Assembly (NCBI RefSeq): GCF_000758545.1
Contig: NZ_CP009279.1
Coordinates: 1,240,001 to 1,304,000 of the forward strand
Origin: Paenibacillus sp. FSL H7-0737
Lineage (GTDB): Bacteria; Bacillota; Bacilli; Paenibacillales; Paenibacillaceae
Length of the DNA stretch: 64,000 nucleotides
Direction of reading: 5' to 3'
Made by a program: the position numbers and the translations under genes. Positions 25,762-33,847 of this stretch are shown in pieces. Numbering within the stretch: position 1 is the stretch's first letter; every line of letters starts with the position of its first letter. The notes beneath the pieces were generated by a model. It was given only the letters and a program-made list of their open reading frames with translations. It did not search any database and was not told where the DNA came from.

Positions 25762-26061
25762 ATGAGAAAACTAGGTTCTTTTATATTGGAATTACTTCGA
25801 ATGTGTGTATTGCTTGTGTTGACCTTGTTTATTTTAGGCGGGGTAGAGAGATTTATATATCAATCTATATTTGGTCAGCCTATGTATAACTGGAGTATGG
25901 CGCTCGGGAATTTATTGATATTTTTTATGCTGTATCGGAATCATTTTCAGTTTAAAGGTTGGTACAAATCGCACAAAAATCAAAAGCTAACGATCCTCAC
26001 TACGAGAATCACAATGGTTGTATCGCTAGGACTTATCATCCTGCCGATCGGGCTCGGCTAA
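25762..26061 (+). CDS. small membrane protein, function unknown
   Basis: A 99-residue protein with three hydrophobic segments (around LLRMCVLLVLTLFILGG, WSMALGNLLIFFMLY and ITMVVSLGLIILPIGLG) and basic loops (YKSHKNQKL). No family was recognised. The ATG at 25762 has GGGGAGG upstream; the frame opens at 25699 without a site. It precedes another short gene and an RDD membrane gene on the same strand. Confidence 0.7.
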   Translation: MRKLGSFILELLRMCVLLVLTLFILGGVERFIYQSIFGQPMYNWSMALGNLLIFFMLYRNHFQFKGWYKSHKNQKLTILTTRITMVVSLGLIILPIGLG

Positions 26062-26093
26062 GCCTATGAGGATTAGAATCATCGGGGGCTGTG

Positions 26094-26246
26094 ATGATTT
26101 TTGAATGGAATCGGGGATATGATCAGGAAGCGATACATAGAATAGTTGAATTAACGAATAATTTTTCTGATAGACGGGTGATTCTAAAGCATAATAAGGA
26201 ACTGGAAACCATTATTGAAGAGCGGATAATCAGGATGAATGAATAA
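26094..26246 (+). CDS. small hypothetical protein (50 aa)
   Basis: A 50-codon frame from ATG 26094 (GTG at 26091 is possible) with GGGGG upstream. The product is charged and soluble (starts MIFEWNRGYDQEAIHRI, ends EERIIRMNE), probably two helices. It fills the gap between two membrane-protein genes on the same strand with only 27 bp before the next start. No family recognised; reality of the gene rests on position and codon pattern. Confidence 0.5.
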   Translation: MIFEWNRGYDQEAIHRIVELTNNFSDRRVILKHNKELETIIEERIIRMNE

Positions 26247-26273
26247 AGTAAGCATAGAGAGTGAGGCCCTAAT

Positions 26274-26813
26274 ATGGATAATTATAAGGTTGAACGTTTG
26301 GAACAGGAGGATTTCATAGGCTTTTGGAAAAGAGTTCTCGCTACTATTCTTGATCTCCTTATCATTCTGATACCTGCGGTTATTGTATACTGGATATTCA
26401 ATTCATTAGCTGTATCCTTGCATTCGGAGATTCCCATCATCCTTGAGTATATTTTCTTCGTCGTGTTTGATGTTTTTATGATCGTTAGATTTGGAGGAAC
26501 GCCTGGGAAGCTGGTTTTAAAGATGAAAATTGTCAATCAGCAAGGGAATATCCCAACGTTGAAGGAAGCTCTAATTCGAAATATTTTCCGAATCATTAGT
26601 ACGATTTTTTCAATGATTGTTGGCGTAAGCCTCTACGATCTCACTGTGATTTCCACCACTCTTAATTTATGGGCACCTTTAGCTACTGACCTCAGTAAAA
26701 TACTTGGCCTCATCATGCTTGTGGATTATCTATTTGTCGCATTTACTCCCCGTAAACGGGCGCTTCACGATATGATGGCTGGTACTTATGTTGTTGATAA
26801 ATCCGCAATCTAA
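26274..26813 (+). CDS. RDD family membrane protein
   Basis: A 179-residue protein of the RDD family. The defining pattern is GFWKRVLATILDLLIILIPAVIVY with the R...D near residues 17-26, then FGGTPGKLVLKMKIVNQQG and a final FTPRKRALHDMMAGTYVV. Four hydrophobic segments. RDD proteins are putative ion or small-molecule transporters (one is a Na+/H+ exchanger). A terminator follows. Confidence 0.88.
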   Translation: MDNYKVERLEQEDFIGFWKRVLATILDLLIILIPAVIVYWIFNSLAVSLHSEIPIILEYIFFVVFDVFMIVRFGGTPGKLVLKMKIVNQQGNIPTLKEALIRNIFRIISTIFSMIVGVSLYDLTVISTTLNLWAPLATDLSKILGLIMLVDYLFVAFTPRKRALHDMMAGTYVVDKSAI

Positions 26814-26841
26814 AGGATGCTTTTATAAGCATCCTTTTTTT
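26814..26841 (+). terminator. rho-independent terminator of RDD gene
   Basis: AGGATGC, loop of about eight bases, GCATCCT, then seven T residues, immediately after the RDD stop codon. Confidence 0.92.
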
Positions 26842-26853
26842 AATATTAAGTAT

Positions 26854-26913
26854 TTTACTATTAAATAATTTACTATTAAATAATTTACTATTAAATATTT
26901 TAGTGTTAAAATA
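26854..26913. repeat. 15-bp tandem repeats upstream of marR-type gene
   Basis: Four head-to-tail 15-bp units: TTTACTATTAAATAA twice, TTTACTATTAAATAT, then a diverged TTTAGTGTTAAAATA. The array ends 44 bp before the MarR start. It may be the operator/promoter of that gene, since MarR sites are AT-rich and dyad-like. Confidence 0.8.
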
Positions 26914-26957
26914 TATGTCGAAGCAGCTAATAATTATGAATATCTAAGGAGGATGTC

Positions 26958-27392
26958 TTGGAAAACCCAGATATTTTTAGACTCATACATGCAGTTGAAT
27001 TATTCACGAATGAAATTATTGTTCGATGGATGAATGCTTTTGACCACAATATTGGGATATCTCCTGTTCTCGTCTTGGGAGAATTGAATAAAAAGGGTCC
27101 CCAGAAGCAAACTACTTTGGCTAAGAAGCTAGGTTATACGCCGGGGGCGATGACGAATATTGCCAATCGCTTAATTAAGCAGGAAATGGCCGAGCGCAAA
27201 TATAACGAGGATGATCGCCGAAATGTACTGCTGTCTATCACGGACAAAGGCAGAGATGTACTGAAGGAAGCACAGCTAAAAGGGCAGGAGCTCCGAGCTG
27301 AAATGTTTCAGAAGCTCGATGAAGAAGAACTGCAGCAATTCTTGAAAATCTATGAAAAGTTGTTAACGAGCTTTGATAGCTCTGAAACATAA
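26958..27392 (+). CDS. MarR family transcriptional regulator
   Basis: A 144-residue winged-helix regulator. The recognition region is KQTTLAKKLGYTPGAMTNIANRLIKQEMAERKYNEDDRRNVLLSITDKG, the usual MarR HTH plus DxRx wing. It starts at TTG 26958 behind AAGGAGG. The SDR gene follows 46 bp downstream, so it probably controls that gene and itself through the tandem repeats upstream. Confidence 0.92.
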   Translation: MENPDIFRLIHAVELFTNEIIVRWMNAFDHNIGISPVLVLGELNKKGPQKQTTLAKKLGYTPGAMTNIANRLIKQEMAERKYNEDDRRNVLLSITDKGRDVLKEAQLKGQELRAEMFQKLDEEELQQFLKIYEKLLTSFDSSET

Positions 27393-27438
27393 ATGAAGTC
27401 ATCTAAGAATCTTAATCACATTATAAAGGGGTATGAAT

Positions 27439-28248
27439 ATGGGAAGAGTTCAAGGTAAGGTTGCATTAGTAACTGGAGGCGCTTCAGGTATTGGCTTATC
27501 AGCCGCTACTTTAATGGCTAGAGAAGGAGCCAAAGTTGTCATCGCCGATTTTAATGTAGAGGCTGCCAAAGAAGCAGCGGCTAAGATTAAAAGTGAAGGT
27601 GGAGAGGCGGAAGGTCTTTTCCTGGATGCATCCCAAGCGGATTCGATCAAGGAAGCTGTTGATTTCACAGTCGCTCAGTATGGCACAATTACAGTCTTAT
27701 TTAACAATGTAGGTCTAACTAATCTGCAAAAAGACCTAGATGTCGTCAACATAGATTTGGAAGAATGGGATCGCTTGATGAATGTGAACACCAAAAGTGT
27801 TCTGTTAGGCAGCCGGTTTGCCATTCCACATATGATTAAAGCGGGCGGGGGTTCGATCATTAACACAGCTTCCATGTCAGCATTTGCTGGAGATTCATTG
27901 CGCACGGCTTATGGCTCCTCTAAGGCAGCTGTTGTGAACCTAACTCGTTACATCGCCACACAATATGGTAAAGATAAGATTCGTTGCAACGGAGTGGCTC
28001 CGGGCCTGATCTTAACACCTGCGGCTGCAAGAAATATGCCGCCAGCTGTGCTGGATATTTTTCAGAAGTTCAACGCTCTGCCTTACCATGGAGAAGCGGA
28101 TGATATCGGAAACACAGTGTTGTTCCTGGCATCGGATGAATCTAAATTCATTACTGGTCAAACGATTGAAGTAGAGGGTGGTCACTATATGTCCAACCCG
28201 AGCATTACGGACTTCCAGAATTACATGATGGAAGCTAAAGGTAAATAA
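27439..28248 (+). CDS. short-chain dehydrogenase/reductase
   Basis: A 269-residue classical SDR. TGGASGIGLSAATLM is the glycine-rich NAD(P) site, NNVG is present, and the catalytic Ser-Tyr-x3-Lys appears as NTASMSAF ... YGSSKAA. The D after the second strand (VIADFN) favours NAD(H). The substrate is unknown. Of two ATGs six bases apart, 27439 has the better spacing to AAAGGGG. Likely controlled by the MarR protein upstream. Confidence 0.9.
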   Translation: MGRVQGKVALVTGGASGIGLSAATLMAREGAKVVIADFNVEAAKEAAAKIKSEGGEAEGLFLDASQADSIKEAVDFTVAQYGTITVLFNNVGLTNLQKDLDVVNIDLEEWDRLMNVNTKSVLLGSRFAIPHMIKAGGGSIINTASMSAFAGDSLRTAYGSSKAAVVNLTRYIATQYGKDKIRCNGVAPGLILTPAAARNMPPAVLDIFQKFNALPYHGEADDIGNTVLFLASDESKFITGQTIEVEGGHYMSNPSITDFQNYMMEAKGK

Positions 28249-28267
28249 AATCATGCGTAATTAAAAA

Positions 28268-28310
28268 ATCCGGTCCATGCTCGTGTTAATCGAGAGGGAC
28301 CGGATTTTTG
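28268..28310 (+). terminator. rho-independent terminator of SDR gene
   Basis: AATCCGGTCC and GGACCGGATT form a ten-pair stem with a long loop, followed by TTTTTG. The flanking A-run on the other side would let it serve the leftward operon as well. Confidence 0.88.
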
Positions 28311-28334
28311 TTTGTATAAGTGAGTTAGGCTAAG

Positions 28335-30647
28335 TTAGCTTACCTTTTCAACAGCTTGCATAAAGGTCTTCAATGCGGAAGACTTTGCCCCTTCGATCCA
28401 TTGCTTCAAAACATCTGTCTGACCATTTACATACCATCCGAGTTTTTCCTTCAGCTCTTGGTCAAAGTTGTTAGGCTGTTTTGTTCGTTCAGCTATGAGC
28501 TGTTTAATCATTTGTGGCCAACGATACCCATTAAGACCAAAGCTGTGTTCGGGGTAATGCTCAGCCAGTGTCAATACAGAAGAAAGCGACTCACCAGCGT
28601 ATAATTCTGCCGCCAAATAGCTGCCAATAAAACGATGGCTGTTATCATGCTCTAAGGCGATAGCAAATTGCTCCCGAGCTTCTGTAAGCTTGCCTTGATG
28701 CATGAGAGCTACGGCGTTTATAGAGCGTACATAACTGTTTAATTCGATTGGGTTTAACTCGTTGTAGCGGGAATGAAATTCGTTATAAGATTTCCAGTCC
28801 TTATGGTCAAAATAATACTGTGTCAACGTGAAGGTATAATTAGAATAAGGATGCAACTGTATGAGCTTTTGGAGTAGCGGAATCGCCTGATCTTCTAATG
28901 AGTCATCCTTCGTCAGGGAGGATTTAGCGAGCATCAGCTTCACAAGCATATGCAGGGCATGAGCATCCTGTGGATCATCGGCAACATTCTGTTGGTACAT
29001 TTCTATGGCTTGATCAGGTTTCTTATTTAACAATAGTCTATCGGCTATGGTTAATTCTCGTTCCTTGAGATAGAAGAAGGGCAGATTACCAACGGTGTCT
29101 TCGTTCAATCTGTAGCCATTACTGCGGGTAAGCAGATGTCCATCCGCATCAAATGCCTCGATATTCCAAGAAAAGCGTGCTTCAGGATTCATGAACACGA
29201 GAAAAGATAGAGGATCAATCGATTCAAAGCCCTCTCCGCCACTGCCGTAGGAGAAACCACTGTTGTAATAGAGTTCATCTACTGGAATAGAGACTTGATT
29301 GTCCGTGATATGGTCCCGAATCTGCGAACTGAAGGAGCTCCCCACCATTGAGACCCCACCGCTTAAACGATAGTAAGCCGCACCTTCAACAGCCTTCCAG
29401 TGGAAATCTACAGACTGACCCGTTATCGTCTCCTGATTAATAGGAGACTGAAGCTCAAGCAGAGGTTGTAGAACAATGCTCTCATTCAACCTATCATCCG
29501 GTTTAACTTCAATCCAATCGTCATTCTGTACAGGCCAAGTCCATCCGTCGATCTGATCATAGCTAAGTCCAAGCTGCAATTGATAGAAGCCCGGAATCAC
29601 ACCGTGGAATTCGAAACGCCCTTCATCGTCGGTAACGATTCGGTACGGTTCAGCAGCTGTGATGCTGTGATTAACCTCGCTTTCAGCACGGAGAAAAATA
29701 CCTGCGCGTGAGATTGGTGTCCCATCGCTTCGGGTTAGGGTTCCAGATACGACAGCTGTTGAGGTACTTCCCATATCTACAGCTGACTGAATGGCAGATA
29801 TTAGCGCTTCAAGCTGCATTTCGGCTTCTGAAGTGCCAATCGTTGGTGCTGAACTTGATAATGAGCCCGCTGCTTCGCTGTCTGCAGTGTCTTTATCAGA
29901 GTTACTAATGACAAGACTCATTTGTTTATGAATATCCTGCCAGTATTTTTTGTAGCTCTCCAAGCCATTGGTTACTACGGCAAGGGCTTCCTGCGCTTTG
30001 CCTTTCGTGAAGAGCAGGCGCCCGGTAAGCCATGCTTTTTGCGCTTCTAAATCTTTCTGATTCTCGTATGGAAATGTAGTTTGTTCAAGAATAGATTCAG
30101 CGGCTGTTGTATCCCCACGATTCAGGGCACGTTCTGCTTGAAGCAGCGCCAGTTCTTTTGCCACGCTAGAATTACTGTCTAACTGTTTCGCGGCGGTGTT
30201 TAGCGCTTGATCTCCGACGTCTCTACGACCAAGAGCATCATATTCGTAGGCAAGCAGCTTTACCGCAAATATACGTGTATTATTCGCTGGCCCATCAAGA
30301 ATGTATTCCTCTAGCAACGCGATTTTATCCTCTGACAGCAAGCCGGAAATACTAGGTTCATCATGATTCCACTGACTCATAGAGGGGCCAATATTTACGT
30401 CGTATCTATACGGATCGTAGCCGTGCTCCTTATCGATGATATTTGTTTGAATAAGCTCCATACGTTTACTGCCAGTTGTAGACTCTAGCTTTTTCAGAAG
30501 TTCTGTACGGGCCAGGTTAGATTGAACAGCTGGGCTTTCCTCCATTTGTGCCTTTGAGGAGGGCAGAAAGTTAAATAGAAGAATGAGCAGGGAGGCAGGG
30601 AGTAGCACGAATGACACTAGATGTTTGACTTTGATCTTAATTCGCAT
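28335..30647 (-). CDS. large TPR protein with carboxypeptidase-regulatory-like domain
   Basis: A 770-residue protein with one N-terminal membrane segment (LVSFVLLPASLLILLFNFLP), probably an anchor, the rest extracytoplasmic. Residues about 100-240 and 520-720 are helical, TPR-like. The middle holds a carboxypeptidase-regulatory-like beta domain (VVSGTLTRSDGTPISRAGIFLRAE ... DDEGRFEFHGVIPGFYQLQL). Third gene of an ECF sigma operon; it overlaps the anti-sigma gene by 11 bp. It may sense or respond to envelope stress. No exact family recognised. Confidence 0.75.
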   Translation of the reverse strand: MRIKIKVKHLVSFVLLPASLLILLFNFLPSSKAQMEESPAVQSNLARTELLKKLESTTGSKRMELIQTNIIDKEHGYDPYRYDVNIGPSMSQWNHDEPSISGLLSEDKIALLEEYILDGPANNTRIFAVKLLAYEYDALGRRDVGDQALNTAAKQLDSNSSVAKELALLQAERALNRGDTTAAESILEQTTFPYENQKDLEAQKAWLTGRLLFTKGKAQEALAVVTNGLESYKKYWQDIHKQMSLVISNSDKDTADSEAAGSLSSSAPTIGTSEAEMQLEALISAIQSAVDMGSTSTAVVSGTLTRSDGTPISRAGIFLRAESEVNHSITAAEPYRIVTDDEGRFEFHGVIPGFYQLQLGLSYDQIDGWTWPVQNDDWIEVKPDDRLNESIVLQPLLELQSPINQETITGQSVDFHWKAVEGAAYYRLSGGVSMVGSSFSSQIRDHITDNQVSIPVDELYYNSGFSYGSGGEGFESIDPLSFLVFMNPEARFSWNIEAFDADGHLLTRSNGYRLNEDTVGNLPFFYLKERELTIADRLLLNKKPDQAIEMYQQNVADDPQDAHALHMLVKLMLAKSSLTKDDSLEDQAIPLLQKLIQLHPYSNYTFTLTQYYFDHKDWKSYNEFHSRYNELNPIELNSYVRSINAVALMHQGKLTEAREQFAIALEHDNSHRFIGSYLAAELYAGESLSSVLTLAEHYPEHSFGLNGYRWPQMIKQLIAERTKQPNNFDQELKEKLGWYVNGQTDVLKQWIEGAKSSALKTFMQAVEKVS

Positions 30648-30984
30648 GTCTCTTCACCGCCTGATCATAGATATCCTTCCAGTACGTATTGCCCCCAGCC
30701 TCAATAAGTTCACGGTTCGGGTGCTGCTGGACGTTTTGTTGTGGTTGATGTTTAACCTCTGGTTGATGAAGTGTCAATGATACGACTAGAATAATGGCAC
30801 CAATCGCGCCTATAGGTTTCACAGGGATCTCGATTTCTTTATTCCAGAAAGCCAAGAGACGAGCTCCAAAGGTTGGAGGGTGGGTCATCTTGAGGACGCG
30901 TTCATGTCCTTCGAAGTGTATGGGTTGTAGTTCTTCATCTAGCTGTTGCTTGATAGCTTCGCGTTTCGTATTCCCCGTATTCAT
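30637..30984 (-). CDS. putative anti-sigma factor (single-pass membrane)
   Basis: A 115-residue protein: a soluble, charged N-terminus of about 50 residues, one hydrophobic segment (IGAIGAIILVVSLTLH) and a short outer tail. That topology, and a 4-bp overlap with the ECF sigma gene directly upstream, point to the cognate anti-sigma factor. No zinc-finger HxxxCxxC motif is visible, so it is not a ZAS-type anti-sigma. The family is unnamed. Confidence 0.7.
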   Translation of the reverse strand: MNTGNTKREAIKQQLDEELQPIHFEGHERVLKMTHPPTFGARLLAFWNKEIEIPVKPIGAIGAIILVVSLTLHQPEVKHQPQQNVQQHPNRELIEAGGNTYWKDIYDQAVKRHAN

Positions 30985-31529
30985 AAGAAATGTCCCTCCT
31001 TCTCCAACATCTTTTTTAAGAGTGTCCGTCCTCTAACTAACCGGGATTTAATCGTATTCTCCGGTGTATTCAATTGCTCGGAAATTTCACGGATGCTCAT
31101 CTCATGAAAGTAATATAACGTCAGACATTCGCGGTATACATAATCGAGATTCCTGATGAATTCGGCGAGTCTAACATTATGCCATTCCACCATAAAAAGC
31201 TCTTCTGCACCGGCAGTGAAGCCCGCATCATCGCTGGCTTGTAGCTCTGACCCACCCGAGGGGAAAATATTACGCCAGCTCCAAGTCCGTTGCTTCATGC
31301 GGCAGCGGTTGACTACGATGCGAATGAGCCAAGCCTTTAACCGTTCGGGATCCTGCAACTGATTCATTTTGGCATAGGCTTGAATAAAAGTATCTTGTAC
31401 CGCCTCTTCGGCACTCTGTCGATCCTTGAGCAGTAAGCAAGCGGTTCGGAGCAGCATATCGCCGTAATCGTCCATCAATAGGCGGAGAGCTGACTCATCC
31501 TTTGCTTTGATTCTCTCTATAATATTCAG
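30981..31529 (-). CDS. ECF-type RNA polymerase sigma factor (probable CTG start)
   Basis: About 182 residues. Region 2 is DMLLRTACLLLKDRQSAEEAVQDTFIQAYAKM with the WLIRIVVNRCR core; region 4 is YRECLTLYYFHEMSIREISEQLNTPENTIKSRLVRGR. From TTG 31478 the protein would begin inside region 2 (MMDDYGD) without a ribosome site. Upstream in frame, IIERIKAKDESALRL restores the normal ECF N-terminus, and CTG 31529 lies eight bases after GGGAGGGG; no ATG, GTG or TTG exists there. Head of the sigma/anti-sigma/TPR operon. Confidence 0.85.
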   Translation of the reverse strand: MNIIERIKAKDESALRLLMDDYGDMLLRTACLLLKDRQSAEEAVQDTFIQAYAKMNQLQDPERLKAWLIRIVVNRCRMKQRTWSWRNIFPSGGSELQASDDAGFTAGAEELFMVEWHNVRLAEFIRNLDYVYRECLTLYYFHEMSIREISEQLNTPENTIKSRLVRGRTLLKKMLEKEGHFL

Positions 31530-31556
31530 ATGAAGCTCCCCTCCCTTTACTAATAA

Positions 31557-31581
31557 GATGCGGCTTGGAGGATTAAGGTTG
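31557..31581 (-). promoter_or_regulatory. possible autoregulatory ECF promoter
   Basis: On the minus strand GCAACC, 16 bp, CATC resembles the TGAAAC-N16-CGTC ECF consensus at the right spacing but with mismatches in both boxes. It would leave a very short 5' UTR before the sigma gene. Confidence 0.35.
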
Positions 31582-31681
31582 CGTTTGTGTGGAATATTTT
31601 TACTAAGGGGGAGTATCTCCCGAGATGATGTCCCGTAATTTATTGATGTTCAGCAGATTTGGGTAAATGATTTTTAGACCA

Positions 31682-31728
31682 AGCCAAGCCCTCCTTGGCT
31701 GATGAAACTTTTTCATTTCAGTATCGTC
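31682..31728 (+). promoter_or_regulatory. ECF sigma promoter of the YjgB-like lipoprotein gene
   Basis: TGAAAC (31703-31708), exactly 16 bp, then CGTC (31725-31728): a textbook Bacillus SigM/SigX/SigW-type promoter, 63 bp before the lipoprotein ATG. A perfect 7-bp hairpin (AGCCAAG/CTTGGCT, 31682-31700) lies just upstream. The divergent ECF operon is the obvious source of the sigma factor. Confidence 0.75.
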
Positions 31729-31791
31729 TATATTTTCAGTTCCATTTTTTTGCAAGCTGGTTTTGAGCTAACCTACTAAGGAGATGACATC

Positions 31792-32469
31792 ATGTCGGTA
31801 CAGATTAAATTTTTAGCAGCTTCTATTTTGCTCACAGGAATGATTGGATTAGCTGGATGCAGCTCGAACAATGAGCAAGCTAATTCTGCTTCCCCAACTA
31901 CGGCGCCAACTGAAACGGTAACAGCAACCGCAGAACCAGAAGTTAGCCCATCAACCACTCCTTCGGAAACCGCACCAGCAGCGACCACTTCCCCTACGGA
32001 GACTAATAAAGATACAGCGAATGCGAATCCGCAGAATAGCGACAAACAACTTCAAGAATTACTTGAGCTTGCTAAAAAGGGCAAGGTGCCCGGTGTTGAA
32101 TATGCTGCTCATACCGGACTAATTGATGAGGTAGAAGCTGATTGGGGTAAACCTGATCAACAAGAGTCAGCGGGAAAAGGTATTTATGCTACCTACACTG
32201 ATGAACATGTCGTATTCGGATTCAATAAAGGGAGCCTAATCTTCGATGTTCGTTCCAGTGATGCTGCGCTGCAAGAGCTAACACTGAAACAGATCGAGTC
32301 CACACTGGGCAAGCCGGATGATACCAAAGTAAATGGCGAGGATAAGATCTACACTTATCAAGCCAATGATCAATTCCAGTTGAAATTCATTATTCCAAAC
32401 TCGACGGGTAAGGTAGGTCACATCTCTGTTTTTAGTGAACAGGATTCCATTAATAATATGGCTGGATAA
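31792..32469 (+). CDS. YjgB family lipoprotein (DUF4309)
   Basis: A 225-residue lipoprotein. The signal peptide ends in LAGC with Cys23, followed by a Thr/Pro/Ala/Ser-rich linker to about residue 80. The folded part matches the YjgB/DUF4309 family: KVPGVEYAAHTGLIDEVEADWGKPD, YATYTDEHVVFGFNKGS, IFDVRSSD, LGKPDDTK and GHISVFSEQ. Molecular function unknown; exported to the membrane outer face. TAAGGAG precedes the ATG. The upstream ECF promoter places it in the regulon of the neighbouring sigma factor. Confidence 0.85.
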   Translation: MSVQIKFLAASILLTGMIGLAGCSSNNEQANSASPTTAPTETVTATAEPEVSPSTTPSETAPAATTSPTETNKDTANANPQNSDKQLQELLELAKKGKVPGVEYAAHTGLIDEVEADWGKPDQQESAGKGIYATYTDEHVVFGFNKGSLIFDVRSSDAALQELTLKQIESTLGKPDDTKVNGEDKIYTYQANDQFQLKFIIPNSTGKVGHISVFSEQDSINNMAG

Positions 32470-32488
32470 GACCAGCAATGGGTGCAAG

Positions 32489-32526
32489 GAGCAATCATGC
32501 AGAGAAATCTGCGGGTTGCTCTTTTT
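32489..32526 (+). terminator. rho-independent terminator of YjgB-like gene
   Basis: GAGCAA/TTGCTC outer stem with GCAGA-GAAA-TCTGC inner stem, then five T residues. Confidence 0.9.
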
Positions 32527-32614
32527 GTATGTTTTTTTTTAATCTGGAGTACGCCTTGGATGGGCTGATATAATGTAACCAATGAGCGGATTCGGGGGAA
32601 AGAGAGGTTCTATC

Positions 32615-33766
32615 ATGCAGCTGGAATTAATCGAAAGTGAATATAAAGTGACCGGAGATGGGATAACGATCGAATTATTCCCAAAAGAGTTTACGCTTTT
32701 TCAGTTCTTGTACAAAAATAGAGGGCGTACGTTTAGTCGAGATCAACTGCTGGATAAGGTATGGCCCCTAGAATACCCAGTAGAGCGAACGGTAGATGAT
32801 CATATTTATCGCCTTCGTAAAAAGCTTAACAAGCTACAAGGCTTGGATATTAAGACTGTTCGTGGATTTGGCTATAGTCTGACGATGCGGGAACCCTCAG
32901 TAACTATGACCAATCCGACTACATATGACGCAAAGATGCAAGAGACGATGCGGGAGGTATTCGTAAAATATCATCAATACGGCCAAGGACGATCCATGTT
33001 AACTTTAGCGCGACAACAGGATGTTTTGGGTTATGAAATGGATCCGTTCTATTCGATCTATATTCATTTTGTGCAGGGAGATTTGGAATGGCTTCTGAAC
33101 ACAGAGGAAGTTGAGATAGAAGAGCGTTTCTATTCTTTGATGATCTGTTATATATTTTTGGGTGATCCGAAGAAGAAATTAGAGTTCTGTGAGCTAGTCC
33201 TTGAGAAAAAGATTCTTTTGCCGCCCCAGCATCGTGAAATGGAGATCCTTAATATTCTGGATTTGTACACATTTGCCGGGCAACCGGAAAAAGCAATAGA
33301 ACGATTAAAGCTAACGCATGAGGTGATTAAAGAGCCTGGGTATGAGAACTTCATTCCTGTAACGGCCATTTCCGAAATGCTCGTACACTTGTGGATGGGG
33401 ACAAAAGATCAGGAATTGGAGCGGATGGCAAAAGACATTGAAGTGCTTTTGCAGGAGAAACCTTTTTTGCGTGAGATCGGCAGTTATAAAGTTGCAAGAG
33501 GCTTGTGGTGTCTACGGCGCAAGTCTTGGCGTGAAGCAGAGCAGTTATTGGATGAGGCGCTTCAGGTGCTAGAGATGTCAGGATTCGTGCCGATGCGGAT
33601 ATATGCGTTATACCGAATTGTTCACTATTGTAACGAGTTTTCTCCCCAGTCAGCTTTGCATCAGAAATATGCAGATTTATTTGAACGAGAGAAGGAAGAG
33701 CGGGGATTCCATCGTTTGGAGCAATCCTTGGAAAACGTGCTTATGAATATCGTGACAGCTCTCTGA
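32615..33766 (+). CDS. OmpR-type winged-helix regulator with TPR-like C-terminal domain
   Basis: A 383-residue protein. Residues about 1-95 form a PhoB/OmpR-type DNA-binding wing domain (FTLFQFLYKNRGRTFSRDQLLDKVWPLEYPVERTVDDHIYRLRKKL ... VRGFGYSL). There is no N-terminal receiver domain. The remaining 280 residues are helical and TPR-like, as in SARP/BTAD-type regulators. The ATG at 32615 with AGAGAGG is preferred over 32582. The MFS gene follows 81 bp downstream, so it is probably that exporter's regulator. Confidence 0.8.
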   Translation: MQLELIESEYKVTGDGITIELFPKEFTLFQFLYKNRGRTFSRDQLLDKVWPLEYPVERTVDDHIYRLRKKLNKLQGLDIKTVRGFGYSLTMREPSVTMTNPTTYDAKMQETMREVFVKYHQYGQGRSMLTLARQQDVLGYEMDPFYSIYIHFVQGDLEWLLNTEEVEIEERFYSLMICYIFLGDPKKKLEFCELVLEKKILLPPQHREMEILNILDLYTFAGQPEKAIERLKLTHEVIKEPGYENFIPVTAISEMLVHLWMGTKDQELERMAKDIEVLLQEKPFLREIGSYKVARGLWCLRRKSWREAEQLLDEALQVLEMSGFVPMRIYALYRIVHYCNEFSPQSALHQKYADLFEREKEERGFHRLEQSLENVLMNIVTAL

Positions 33767-33847
33767 TAATTCTCTGACAATTCTCCGTTACATTAAGATC
33801 ATGCTTCATATGTTCTTGTTCTTAATCGTATCTTGGAGGAATGTCCG

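Noticed and set aside
26854..26913. CRISPR-like tandem repeats
   Set aside because: The units abut with no spacers and there are no cas genes.
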